Assembly (NCBI RefSeq): GCF_024362205.1
Contig: NZ_CP101462.1
Location: 1,516,501 to 1,580,500, forward strand
Length of the DNA: 64,000 nucleotides
Origin: Exiguobacterium aurantiacum
GTDB lineage: Bacteria > Bacillota > Bacilli > Exiguobacteriales > Exiguobacteriaceae
Direction: 5' to 3'
This document shows positions 8,462-16,619 of this stretch, piece after piece. Both the position numbers and the translations under genes were made by a program. The number at the start of each line of letters is the position of its first letter. The first letter of the stretch is position 1. The notes beneath the pieces were generated by a model. The model ran no database searches. It was not told the DNA's origin and saw nothing but the letters and a program-made list of their open reading frames with translations.

Positions 8462-10351
8462 TTATTGATTAACAATCGTGAGCATTGGTGTCGTCGTGTC
8501 TGTTTGATTACTTGCTTGGACGAGTACGTCGGCGTATCTTGCGCTGTTCGTCACGATGACAGGTGTAATGCTTGATAAGTTATGTGCGGCAATCATCTCG
8601 CGGTCGAACGTCGTCAACACATCGCCCGCTTTAAAGCTGTCCCCGTCTTTGACGTGCACGGTGAATGGTTTCCCATCGAGCGTCACCGTATCGAGACCGA
8701 TGTGAATCAACAACTCGATTCCCGTGTTCGAACGAAGACCGATTGCATGTTTCGTCGGTGCGACCATGACGACCGTCCCGTCAAACGGTGCAATGACCTT
8801 ATTCCCGTCTGGCTCGACGGCATAACCTTTCCCCATCGCCCCGGAGGCGAATACATCGTCCGGAACATCGTTCAAGGCGATGACTTTCCCTGAGAGCGGT
8901 GAAGCAATCGTCTCTTCCTGGACGAGCGTAGCACTCGCTTCTGCCGTCGCAGGTGTTTCCGTCACTTCTGTCACTTGTTTGGCCGTGTCTTCTCCGAAAC
9001 CGAAGATTTGAATCAAGACGACCGGAAGGATAATGGCGATCGCTGTCCCGATTAACAGTCCCCAAATCGAGGTCGGCACGTCTTCACTGATTCCGTTCAC
9101 AAGGGTGAGCGGACCCGGGAGACCGGCGTAAGCGAAGTAATACGGGTTGAAGAAACTGGCCACGATGGCTCCGACGGCCCCTGAGATACATCCAAAGATG
9201 AACGGTTTCTTGAAGCGGAGCGTCACCCCGTAAATGGCAGGCTCTGTGATTCCGAATAGTCCAGTAATCCCAGCCGAGACACCGACTTTTTTGATTTCTT
9301 GGCTCTTCGCCTTCAAGATGACACCGAGGACGGCACCGACTTGGGCGATGACGGCGATCGTCTGATATGCCTGGAACGAGTCACGACCATACAAGTCGAA
9401 GTTCGCGAGCACCATCGGCGTCACACCCCAATGGACCCCGAAGATGACGATGACTTGCCAGAGACCACCGATAATCGCGCCAGCGAGCATCGGCGCGTTC
9501 TCCGCTAAGAAGTTGTAGCCGTTGGCAATCCCGACCGCACCCATTGTCGTGATCGGTCCGATGACGAGAATCGTGAGCGGCACCATGAGCACCAAACTGA
9601 AGAACGGTACGAACAGAGGACGAATGACCTCGTTCATGTGTCGGTTCAAGAACCGCTCGACGTAAGATAAGATCCAGACGAGGAAGAGCGGTGGTAATAC
9701 CGATGACGTATACGTCGTACCTGACAAGGCGAGACCAAGGAAACTGATCGTCTCCCCTGACGTGATGCGAGCCGCCATCTCGGCCCATGTCGGACTGACC
9801 AACGCCGCACTAGCTGCGACAGAGATGAACGTGTTCGTCTTAAAGTGTTTCGATGCCGTGATGGCGATGAAAATCGGTAAGAACGTGAACGGTGCCCATG
9901 AGATGAAGCTGAACACTTCGTACGTCCCCGTCTCGGCGAAACCGTCGAACAACAATGTCGTGATGATGAGTACCCCTTGCAAAATCCCGGCTGCGGCCAA
10001 GATATAGATGAACGGTGCGAATACGGCGGACATCGTAGCGATGATGCGGTTCAGGACGGTCCCCTTGTTTCCGTCTTCGACCTCAGTCCCTTCGATCTGC
10101 ACCAGTTTCGTGAACTCATCGAACACTTCCCCGACATGCTGCCCGATGACGACCTGGAACTGGCCACCCGTCTCGACGACCGTGATGACGCCTGGCATCG
10201 CCATGACTCGTTCTTTCGCCTGCGGATTCGACCGCTTCAAGACGAGACGGAGTCGCGTCGCACAGCGCGCCGCATTGATGACGTTGTCTTCCCCTCCGAC
10301 GGCCTCTAAAATATCCCGAGCCAGCTTTGAATAATCCCGAACTTTACTCAA
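8462..10351 (-). CDS. bglP: PTS beta-glucoside transporter IIBCA
   Basis: Membrane permease-kinase that imports and phosphorylates beta-glucosides. Domain order is IIB (1-85, phosphorylated Cys C30 in CATRLR), IIC (about 100-455, roughly ten helices), then a short Ala/Thr linker and IIA (about 480-629, with the phospho-His in LLIHIGLDT near residue 550). At 629 aa it is the usual size for fused BglP. The frame is open to 10417, but TTG 10351 has AAGGAGG 8 nt upstream and starts IIB at the normal place. Its promoter overlaps a perfect palindrome and a cre-like site. Confidence 0.93.
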   Translation of the reverse strand: MSKVRDYSKLARDILEAVGGEDNVINAARCATRLRLVLKRSNPQAKERVMAMPGVITVVETGGQFQVVIGQHVGEVFDEFTKLVQIEGTEVEDGNKGTVLNRIIATMSAVFAPFIYILAAAGILQGVLIITTLLFDGFAETGTYEVFSFISWAPFTFLPIFIAITASKHFKTNTFISVAASAALVSPTWAEMAARITSGETISFLGLALSGTTYTSSVLPPLFLVWILSYVERFLNRHMNEVIRPLFVPFFSLVLMVPLTILVIGPITTMGAVGIANGYNFLAENAPMLAGAIIGGLWQVIVIFGVHWGVTPMVLANFDLYGRDSFQAYQTIAVIAQVGAVLGVILKAKSQEIKKVGVSAGITGLFGITEPAIYGVTLRFKKPFIFGCISGAVGAIVASFFNPYYFAYAGLPGPLTLVNGISEDVPTSIWGLLIGTAIAIILPVVLIQIFGFGEDTAKQVTEVTETPATAEASATLVQEETIASPLSGKVIALNDVPDDVFASGAMGKGYAVEPDGNKVIAPFDGTVVMVAPTKHAIGLRSNTGIELLIHIGLDTVTLDGKPFTVHVKDGDSFKAGDVLTTFDREMIAAHNLSSITPVIVTNSARYADVLVQASNQTDTTTPMLTIVNQ

Positions 10352-10368
10352 CTGAACACCCTCCTTTG

Positions 10369-10383
10369 ATGTAACGCTTACAT
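10369..10383 (-). promoter_or_regulatory. cre-like site downstream of the bglP promoter
   Basis: Minus strand reads ATGTAAGCGTTACAT, one mismatch from the relaxed CcpA consensus WTGNAANCGNWNNCW. Its place between -10 and RBS would allow roadblock repression by CcpA. The symmetric core is one base shorter than a classical cre. Confidence 0.45.
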
Positions 10384-10396
10384 TTTGTACACTCTT

Positions 10397-10425
10397 ACTA
10401 TAATTGTACCGGTACAATTAATCAA
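10397..10425 (-). promoter_or_regulatory. bglP promoter with embedded operator
   Basis: Minus strand: -35 TTGATT (10425-10420), 17-nt spacer, -10 TATAGT (10402-10397). The spacer is almost entirely filled by a 20-bp perfect palindrome, TAATTGTACCGGTACAATTA (10401-10420). A repressor bound there would block RNA polymerase directly. The divergent GntR/UTRA protein is the obvious candidate. Confidence 0.75.
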
Positions 10426-10470
10426 TAGCGATACAATAAATTGTTTGTGAACGTTTCGTAGACATGTGTG

Positions 10471-10479
10471 TGGTATAAT
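10471..10479 (+). promoter_or_regulatory. extended -10 promoter of the GntR regulator
   Basis: TGGTATAAT is a perfect extended -10 (TGnTATAAT), 36 nt before the GTG start. The palindrome lies about 50 nt upstream of it. Confidence 0.6.
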
Positions 10480-10514
10480 GAAGGCAACATTTTTAAAGTA
10501 GATGAGGGATGAGC

Positions 10515-11225
10515 GTGCTTAAATATCAACAAGTGGCAGCAGAGATTGAACAGTACATCAATCAACACGATTTGAAACAAGGAGATAAACTGCCCGTCCT
10601 CGAGCAGTTGATGAGCCAATATGCCGTCAGCAAGAGTACGATCACGAAAGCGCTCGAGTTGCTGGAGCGTAAAGGCGTCATCTTTCAATTGCGGGGGAGC
10701 GGCATCTTCGTCCGGCGCCACAACCGTCCGGGCTATATGAGTCTGTTCTCGACGCAAGGGTTCAAGAGCAACCTCGGTGACCGGGTGTTGACGTCGGACG
10801 TGCTCGACGTCTCGGTCACGAAACCGGACGCGACGGTCGCGCAGAACCTTGGCATCGACGTGACAGATGACGTCTATCGCGTCGAACGGGTCCGCTTCGT
10901 CGACGGCGAGGTGTTCTGTTACGAGGAGTCGTACTATGTGAAGGCGATCGTTCCGTATTTGAACCGAGAAATCGTCGCCGACTCGATCTTCGATTACGTG
11001 CAGGGCGCACTCGGCGTCACCATCGGCTTTTCGGACATGTACATGCAGGTCGGGCGACTGACTGCCCCGGAAGCCGGCTATCTAGGTTTACAGACGGACG
11101 ACCCGACGCTCCGCATCGAGACGATTTTCCATCTCTCGAACGGGAAGCCGTTCGACTATTCACGCATCACGTATCATTACGAACACTCACAGTTCGTCGT
11201 CCAGGCGAACGGACCGTACATGTGA
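10515..11225 (+). CDS. GntR/HutC family regulator (UTRA domain)
   Basis: Transcriptional repressor of 236 aa, probably controlling the divergent beta-glucoside operon. An N-terminal winged helix (about 1-68: GDKLPVLEQLMSQYAVSKSTITKALELL, then the wing LRGSGIFVRR) is followed by a UTRA effector domain (about 85-236), which in relatives binds a phosphosugar. GTG 10515 has GAGGG at 6 nt; the in-frame ATG 10509 touches its RBS and is less likely. The perfect palindrome in the shared intergenic region is the likely operator. Confidence 0.88.
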   Translation: MLKYQQVAAEIEQYINQHDLKQGDKLPVLEQLMSQYAVSKSTITKALELLERKGVIFQLRGSGIFVRRHNRPGYMSLFSTQGFKSNLGDRVLTSDVLDVSVTKPDATVAQNLGIDVTDDVYRVERVRFVDGEVFCYEESYYVKAIVPYLNREIVADSIFDYVQGALGVTIGFSDMYMQVGRLTAPEAGYLGLQTDDPTLRIETIFHLSNGKPFDYSRITYHYEHSQFVVQANGPYM

Positions 11226-11262
11226 AAACACCGCTCGACGCAGACGCGTCGAGCGGTGTTTT
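11225..11262. terminator. strong intrinsic terminator
   Basis: A 17-bp perfect stem beginning AAAACACCGCTCGACGC, loop AGAC, followed by T-run on the plus strand and A-run on the left, so it can serve both flanking genes. Confidence 0.9.
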
Positions 11263-11270
11263 TGTGGGGC

Positions 11271-11825
11271 TCAGATGAGCGGTTTACGTTTCAAATCCAG
11301 TAACACATCATCCGCTTTGTAAAGCAATTCGTTGAATCGTTCTGCACCGTGCGCTTCGATGAACGATTCTTCGGATGGGAAGATTGGAATGAACAAGACT
11401 GGGATAACGGTTTGTTCATCTCCTTCATACACAAGAAACGATTCATCAAAATAAAACGGCGTCGCTACATAAATCGAGGAGAATTTTAATCGTTTGAAGA
11501 CGTTTGAGGGAAGTTCGAAATATTCGCCGAGTTTGAAGGCGTGATGTGTCTCAAGTGCATGCGTCGTTAATTGCCACAACAATTCAAGCACGTCTTCATA
11601 CAAACTTTTTTGTTTAAAACTCAACAGTAACTCTTGATATGTATGAGTGCCCTCTTCGTTTTGCAGCGTATGCCAATGAAGCCCTAACGTTGAGATGGTG
11701 AACGTATCGGTTGTAGGGCTGTCATCGAACTGCAAAAACTGCACGGCCTGCTCTAACAAATCTTCTGTTTCGAATTGATTCGTGAATTCTCCACAATGGG
11801 ATTCAAGGTGTTCTAAATAGTTCAA
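11271..11825 (-). CDS. SUFU-like domain protein
   Basis: A 184-aa cytoplasmic protein resembling bacterial suppressor-of-fused (SUFU) domains. The marks are an FELPS-type strand followed by VATPFYF, then VIPVLFIPIFPSEESFIEAHGAERFNELL, which fits the family pattern of a hydrophobic strand, proline-isoleucine and HG-x-E. Bacterial SUFU proteins are often immunity proteins of polymorphic toxins; no toxin gene is seen nearby. The start is TTG with a weak AGTAGG RBS. The family assignment is from pattern memory and moderate. Confidence 0.6.
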   Translation of the reverse strand: MNYLEHLESHCGEFTNQFETEDLLEQAVQFLQFDDSPTTDTFTISTLGLHWHTLQNEEGTHTYQELLLSFKQKSLYEDVLELLWQLTTHALETHHAFKLGEYFELPSNVFKRLKFSSIYVATPFYFDESFLVYEGDEQTVIPVLFIPIFPSEESFIEAHGAERFNELLYKADDVLLDLKRKPLI

Positions 11826-12009
11826 TAGTTACGCCTACTTTCTATTTTTTGCTAAGTATTGCATATGCGACTTTATAAGGCTTTTTAGAGCTCGGCTCAA
11901 CTAAGTCAAAACGTAGGAAATTTTAATCATCTCCAACAATTACTTTGAACGGTTCCTTTTCATGAAGTGAAAAACAACTTCGTGTCTTGGTGAGTTATTT
12001 TACGCTAAA

Positions 12010-12050
12010 TACCATACACGAGTTATCAAGTATAATCTTGTGGTATGGTA
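12010..12050. repeat. inverted repeat in the SUFU-CPCC gap
   Basis: TACCATAC (12010-12017) and GTATGGTA (12043-12050) form an 8-bp inverted repeat around an AT-rich 25-nt loop just past the CPCC-like gene. It may be a terminator-like stem or operator. Nothing else was seen in this 263-nt gap. Confidence 0.35.
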
Positions 12051-12088
12051 CGTGGTCAAATTTTTGTGTGCACCATTTATTCTTCAGA

Positions 12089-12493
12089 CTAAACAAACTC
12101 TCCGCCAAACGTCCAGCCATTTTGTTGCAACATTCGTTCAAACTGCTCATTAAACTGGTTGATATCAATAGGCTTATTCTTTTTCCGATGCAAAACTACA
12201 CCATCGATGAATAAGGAGGGTGACATCGATGGATTCGCTTCCCAGACAGGTTTCCATGCCTCGTCCTTTTCATATTCTCTCGATGGACGAGCGCCGACCA
12301 ACTGTTCATCGGAAACCCCAAAACGAATCACATTTCGCTGCGCCGTTCGTAAAGAAACACCGTTTGCGCCTCCCCAAACGTCGGGATTCACACCATCTTC
12401 CTCCCAAAAACAGTTCGGACATATCAAAAACGTTCCTGGTGGCTTCTCCTCTAGCGTTTTGTACCCGCAACACGTACACGTATATGTTTCCAT
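12089..12493 (-). CDS. CPCC-like cysteine-rich protein
   Basis: A 134-aa protein with the zinc-ribbon-like CPCC domain: TCTCCGYKTLEEKPPGTFLICPNCFWEEDG, four cysteines in two pairs that should bind Zn2+. The family's name motif CPCC is CTCC here. The domain is common in small Bacilli proteins of unknown role, often near immunity genes. The start is uncertain: ATG 12493 gives the usual N-terminus (METYTC) but has no good RBS; an upstream in-frame ATG at 12532 lies 11 nt after the previous stop. It is probably the last gene of the MoxR operon. Confidence 0.7.
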   Translation of the reverse strand: METYTCTCCGYKTLEEKPPGTFLICPNCFWEEDGVNPDVWGGANGVSLRTAQRNVIRFGVSDEQLVGARPSREYEKDEAWKPVWEANPSMSPSLFIDGVVLHRKKNKPIDINQFNEQFERMLQQNGWTFGGEFV

Positions 12494-12543
12494 TTGTATA
12501 GGTCCAATTCGTAAAAAATATGCAATAATCATCGCTCACTACT

Positions 12544-13917
12544 TCAAAACCGCTTAATCGCTCCGTTCACATGATCCAGAAAGTGATACACATCGTCCGC
12601 AACATGCGCCAGTACGAAGTTTCCGAAGAGGTTAGGATGAAATTCGCCCAAGAATGTCTCGAGTGTCTGGACTGATGTGGGTGAAGAGAAAGACTGCCAG
12701 AACCCTTTCGCTGTCGGAATCTCTAGTTGAGTCAACAACCTGTCTTCAATCACCTTCTCCCATGCTGCGTCATGTAGCGTCAATCGATAGACCGTCTCGC
12801 TTAGAGCAATTGTACCACCGAAACAGAATGTCAATTCAATCGGATACGCACCACGTATCACGTGACGAAAAAACGTCTCGTAATCCGCTGTATCGATCGA
12901 TTCAACGGATTCAATATTCGGCCCTTGGAGTGTCAGCCCCTCATGGTAATAGCTTACCAACCAATCCGTTTCGTTTAAGAACGTGACGACGTCTTGGCAA
13001 TGTTCGTCACGGGAAAGTGTCAGCCATGGGGCAATCGACTCATGGTTATGAACGATTCCGGATGTGACGGACTCCTCTTTTAAGCGTTTAAACGCGAAAC
13101 GATGTCTCTTCGGCAACCGTACCGACGCCTTTCGTTCCACGCGTAACGGGAACGCTGCGCCAGCAAGATGTCGGTAAATTAGGCGATTTGCTTCTCCCCT
13201 TTTGAATGCATGGCTCGGTAAAATCAGCACCTCTGTCTGATGATAGAAGATTCGACACGGTTTCAAGTCCGGCTCGTTCTCGCAGTCCGTAAAACATGTT
13301 GCGAGCGTGTTCGCCGCCTCAGGCAAACGTTGCTCAAACTCTGTCCAACCGTATAGTTCAACGATGTCCGGCAACCCGTTCTCATCGGTGATGGCGTCCC
13401 AAAATGCGTTCCAGTTCATGCCATAGTGAGCAGGGAAATGGAACTGTTCTTTTAACAGGTGATGCAACTCGGTTTCCGCCGCGATGTTCGAGACGTCTAG
13501 CGTCACACGAGTGATTTGGTCTCTTTGTTTCCACACCTCAATCGGATGCATCCAGACATACACCGTCTCAACGACCCCAGCTGGTGCGACCTCGACATAG
13601 ACGGCTCTTGTGAACGGATGCAAGACGAGGGATCGCAATATCGTCTTATTTGTAAAGCGTTCATCGATTTGTAAGCCATCCGGATGAAACGAGAAGATGT
13701 CAGCGGCTTGTCGACGAATCGAGCGATACTTGTCCTCAAGCGCTTGGTCATAGACTGGGTCGAATTCGTAACGGTCCACTTTCCATAACGTCCCATCATT
13801 CGAACGTGATAAACTCTCCGTCTTTTGTTCTAATTCATCCGTGTGCACCGCATGTCGACGCACAAATAAAGCCGTGGCCGCATCGACTTCATGCAACCAC
13901 GGACGTTTCAAATTCAT
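12544..13917 (-). CDS. barstar-domain protein
   Basis: A 457-aa protein of which residues about 137-225 match barstar, the barnase inhibitor: RVTLDVSNI, then HYGMNWNAFWDAI and WTEFEQRLPEAANTLATCF. In barstar the contact residues are Y29, D35 and D39; here Tyr and the second Asp are kept while the first is Asn. The 136-residue N-terminal part and the 230-residue C-terminal part match nothing I know. Start ATG 13917 has GAGGAAAAAG upstream and overlaps the preceding stop as ATGA. The barstar fold fused into a large protein at the end of a MoxR operon is unusual; ribonuclease inhibition is only a possibility. Confidence 0.68.
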   Translation of the reverse strand: MNLKRPWLHEVDAATALFVRRHAVHTDELEQKTESLSRSNDGTLWKVDRYEFDPVYDQALEDKYRSIRRQAADIFSFHPDGLQIDERFTNKTILRSLVLHPFTRAVYVEVAPAGVVETVYVWMHPIEVWKQRDQITRVTLDVSNIAAETELHHLLKEQFHFPAHYGMNWNAFWDAITDENGLPDIVELYGWTEFEQRLPEAANTLATCFTDCENEPDLKPCRIFYHQTEVLILPSHAFKRGEANRLIYRHLAGAAFPLRVERKASVRLPKRHRFAFKRLKEESVTSGIVHNHESIAPWLTLSRDEHCQDVVTFLNETDWLVSYYHEGLTLQGPNIESVESIDTADYETFFRHVIRGAYPIELTFCFGGTIALSETVYRLTLHDAAWEKVIEDRLLTQLEIPTAKGFWQSFSSPTSVQTLETFLGEFHPNLFGNFVLAHVADDVYHFLDHVNGAIKRF

Positions 13918-14618
13918 CTTTTTCCTCGCTTCCGGTACAAAATATAACCGAGCGGGAGCCCCGCCAACAACGCGAGGCCAAGCATCCAATAGGATTTCGG
14001 CTCTTTCGTCTGAACATCACTAGAACCACTAGTAAGGGCATCCTCCGCGGAACTTTGAGTGTTTGAACGTGTCTCGACCAAGAGTTTCTGATACATCTCG
14101 AGCGTGATCGTGTCTCCGTCGATGAACCGTTTCGCATCGGTCGTCAAGGCGGTCAACGTCTTTCCATCATAGTCAAACCAGGCATTCTCTCGCGCGGAAT
14201 GGACCAATGTACCGGACACATCAGCTAAGGCAATGGCCAACTCGTCACCATACCCGAACGTGGAGAAGGCGAAGAGGCCCGGTTCTTGCTCGTACGTGCC
14301 GATGACGTTTTTCGCTTCTCCGTCCTGTAAGACGGCCGACACGTGCTCATCGCTAGGGACGAACGTGCACGTCTCGTCTGACGAGTAACAGGATTTCTCG
14401 GCAATCATCACTTCATGCAGCGGACCGAACGAGATGGCTCGGCTTTCCGTCAAGTGATAGTTATTCGGGTCGTCTCCTTCGATATGGTCGAGGACGATCG
14501 ACTTGAAATGTTCTTCAGCGAAACGCTCCGCGGATTGTTCTGTCGGCGCCGCAGCTGCTGACGTAGCACCGAGCGTGAAGATCCCGGCTAAAGCGAATGT
14601 TTTGATCAGGCGGAACAT
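13914..14618 (-). CDS. hypothetical secreted protein with C-terminal TM anchor
   Basis: A 234-aa protein with a signal peptide (LIKTFALAGIFTLGATSAAAA), an extracellular domain of about 170 residues with a possible disulfide in SCYSSDETC, a Ser/Thr-rich stalk, and a C-terminal helix YWMLGLALLAGLPLGYILYRKRGKR. This is the architecture of a membrane-anchored ectodomain; no LPXTG motif is present. Start ATG 14618 has AAAGGAG 7 nt upstream; the frame is open further upstream without an RBS. It lies 13 nt after DUF58 and overlaps the barstar gene by 4 nt. Confidence 0.72.
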   Translation of the reverse strand: MFRLIKTFALAGIFTLGATSAAAAPTEQSAERFAEEHFKSIVLDHIEGDDPNNYHLTESRAISFGPLHEVMIAEKSCYSSDETCTFVPSDEHVSAVLQDGEAKNVIGTYEQEPGLFAFSTFGYGDELAIALADVSGTLVHSARENAWFDYDGKTLTALTTDAKRFIDGDTITLEMYQKLLVETRSNTQSSAEDALTSGSSDVQTKEPKSYWMLGLALLAGLPLGYILYRKRGKR

Positions 14619-14631
14619 ATCTTTACTCCTT

Positions 14632-15693
14632 TCAACCGACAGACATCTGCTTGAGCAGTGACGCGTCAATCCGAATCATTTCCGCATGCGGATGCATTTG
14701 TCGATCGATGATTTGGGTAAATCGTTTCGTGGCGACGAATCGATTGGATTCATGAATCCAGGCGAGGCGCACAAGCGCAAGCCGCAACTGCTTGCGACCG
14801 TCACTCATCCGTAGGTGGTCGATATGATTATCAGCATCGAGCCGATTAATGAACAGTTCGACTTTACAATCTTCCTTCACTAAATAGGATACCAGATATG
14901 CGGCTTGTTGAATCAACTCTTCGTAACGGGCATGGAGGCCATTTCCGAGCGGACCGCTCAAGTCGAGCACGAGCGTGAACGTATCGAGGTTTTGCCGTTG
15001 ATACACTTTCGCCTGCAGTTTTCCTGTCTTGGCTGTCGCGACCCAGTCGATCTGTTTCACCGGCTCTTGCTCATACCGCTTTGTGCTTTGAATCATCAAC
15101 GGGTCCTTGAGCGGCGAATGTTTGACGAGTCGGTCCCCCATCCTTACCAGGCGTGAGTCGAACCTATTCTGTCTCATGATGGACGGGAGGATAATCCAGG
15201 ATGGTAGCGTATGATCTGTGACGAAGATGGTGCCGAGCCAAAATGGGAGCCTGAACTGAAGGCTGCATTCTTCGATTTTAACGGGACCGCGCTGTTTCGC
15301 GTGAATCGGAAGTGAATAGGTCGCTTCGTTACGAATTTGTATGACATGCACGCGCTGGTCCTCGTCAAACGTCAAGCCGTGTCCCGTGACTAAGCGGACC
15401 GACGTCGGGATTCCGAGCTCTTCAAGTCGCTCGATGCCTGTCACTTCCATCTTGAGCGAGACGCGATCATTTACGAACAACAACTGCTCCTTTTGATGGA
15501 ACGACAAGCCTGTCGCCTCAACGATTTGCTTCGTCAGCCATTTCCGAACGAGCATCAACCCCAGAATCACGCCAACCAGATAAGCGAACGGCCAGACGTA
15601 GGGGAACCACACGAAGAAGAAGAGCATCCCTGTATAGGCCGGCCAAAGCTTGTCATCTAAAAGGGACGGTGTGCTTACTTCGACCTGTCGCAT
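14632..15693 (-). CDS. DUF58 family protein
   Basis: A 353-aa membrane-anchored protein of the DUF58 family, the usual partner of MoxR ATPases. Two helices near the N-terminus (about 20-50) are followed by a beta-rich region and a von Willebrand A-like domain: the family signature around KQIDWVATAKTGKLQ, then FTLVLDLSGPLGNG, where the MIDAS motif DxSxS is degraded to DLSGP. ATG 15693 has AGAAGG at 7 nt; an alternative GTG at 15699 overlaps the MoxR stop. It probably forms a chaperone-like complex at the membrane with the upstream ATPase. Confidence 0.88.
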   Translation of the reverse strand: MRQVEVSTPSLLDDKLWPAYTGMLFFFVWFPYVWPFAYLVGVILGLMLVRKWLTKQIVEATGLSFHQKEQLLFVNDRVSLKMEVTGIERLEELGIPTSVRLVTGHGLTFDEDQRVHVIQIRNEATYSLPIHAKQRGPVKIEECSLQFRLPFWLGTIFVTDHTLPSWIILPSIMRQNRFDSRLVRMGDRLVKHSPLKDPLMIQSTKRYEQEPVKQIDWVATAKTGKLQAKVYQRQNLDTFTLVLDLSGPLGNGLHARYEELIQQAAYLVSYLVKEDCKVELFINRLDADNHIDHLRMSDGRKQLRLALVRLAWIHESNRFVATKRFTQIIDRQMHPHAEMIRIDASLLKQMSVG

Positions 15694-15695
15694 CC

Positions 15696-16619
15696 TCACA
15701 CCTTCTCGACCGGGACGTCGACGCGCTCCAAGATGTCAGCGAGGATGGCCCGTTTCGAAGATTTCACGTCCCCTTCGAGTGTGAGCGTCAATCGGTGCGC
15801 AAGAACATGTATCGCGACAGCTTGGACATCCTCAGGCGTCACGAAACGGCGCTCCTCGATGTAGGCATACGCCTGAGACGCCTTGACGAGGGCGAGCGTC
15901 GCGCGAGGGCTGGCCCCGACTTCGACGAGCGGATGTTTTCGTGTCTCTTGGATGAGTGCGAGCAGATACGTGACGACATCTTCATGGACTCGGACATCCT
16001 CGGCTTCTCGCTGTGCCGCTAAAAACGTCTCGGACGACATGAGGGCATGGACGGCGTGGCGTGTCTTCGAAATCGTCTGTAGAATCAGTTGCCGTTCTTC
16101 CTCCGCTTCGGGATAGCCGACTTGGAGCGACATCAAGAAGCGGTCGAGCTGCGCATCCGGTAACGCGAATGTTCCCGCTGACTCGATTGGGTTTTGTGTC
16201 GCGATGACGAAGAAAGGTTCAGGCAATTTATATGTGACACCGCCGATTGAGACTTGCCGCTCCTCCATCGCTTCAAGCAAAGCAGATTGCGTCCGAGGTA
16301 CGGCCCGATTGACCTCATCAATCAGCAAGATATTCGTGAAGATGGGCCCGGTCTTGTTCTCGAACGTCTGTGTCTGCACGTTGAAGAAGTCAGAGCCGAT
16401 GATATCGGTCGGAAGCAGGTCGGCCGTGAACTGAATCCGTGTGAACTCGGCCTCGAAACTCTTCGCGATGCTTTTGGCGAGTAGTGTCTTCCCGGTACCT
16501 GGGACGTCTTCTAGCAGAATATGCCCGTCCGCGAGTAGCGCCGTGCAACAGAGGCGCGTGATTTCAGGCTTTCCAAGATAAATTCGGTCTAACTGGTCTA
16601 ATACGCGTGTGATGGTCAT
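15696..16619 (-). CDS. MoxR family AAA+ ATPase
   Basis: A 307-aa cytoplasmic AAA+ ATPase. Walker A is VPGTGKT (39-45), Walker B LLIDEVNRA with D101-E102, sensor 1 ATQNP, and the C-terminal lid carries the arginine-rich GASPRATLALVKASQAYA motif. MoxR proteins act as chaperones that assemble or insert cofactors into vWA-domain partners, here the DUF58 protein. RBS AAAAGGAG precedes ATG, which overlaps the previous stop codon as ATGA. The length is typical. Confidence 0.95.
   Translation of the reverse strand: MTITRVLDQLDRIYLGKPEITRLCCTALLADGHILLEDVPGTGKTLLAKSIAKSFEAEFTRIQFTADLLPTDIIGSDFFNVQTQTFENKTGPIFTNILLIDEVNRAVPRTQSALLEAMEERQVSIGGVTYKLPEPFFVIATQNPIESAGTFALPDAQLDRFLMSLQVGYPEAEEERQLILQTISKTRHAVHALMSSETFLAAQREAEDVRVHEDVVTYLLALIQETRKHPLVEVGASPRATLALVKASQAYAYIEERRFVTPEDVQAVAIHVLAHRLTLTLEGDVKSSKRAILADILERVDVPVEKV

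Noticed and set aside
10430-10455. Second operator (ACAAT-AA-ATTGT) near the GntR promoter
   Set aside because: Only five pairs in AT-rich DNA, expected by chance; not symmetric with the main palindrome beyond the core.
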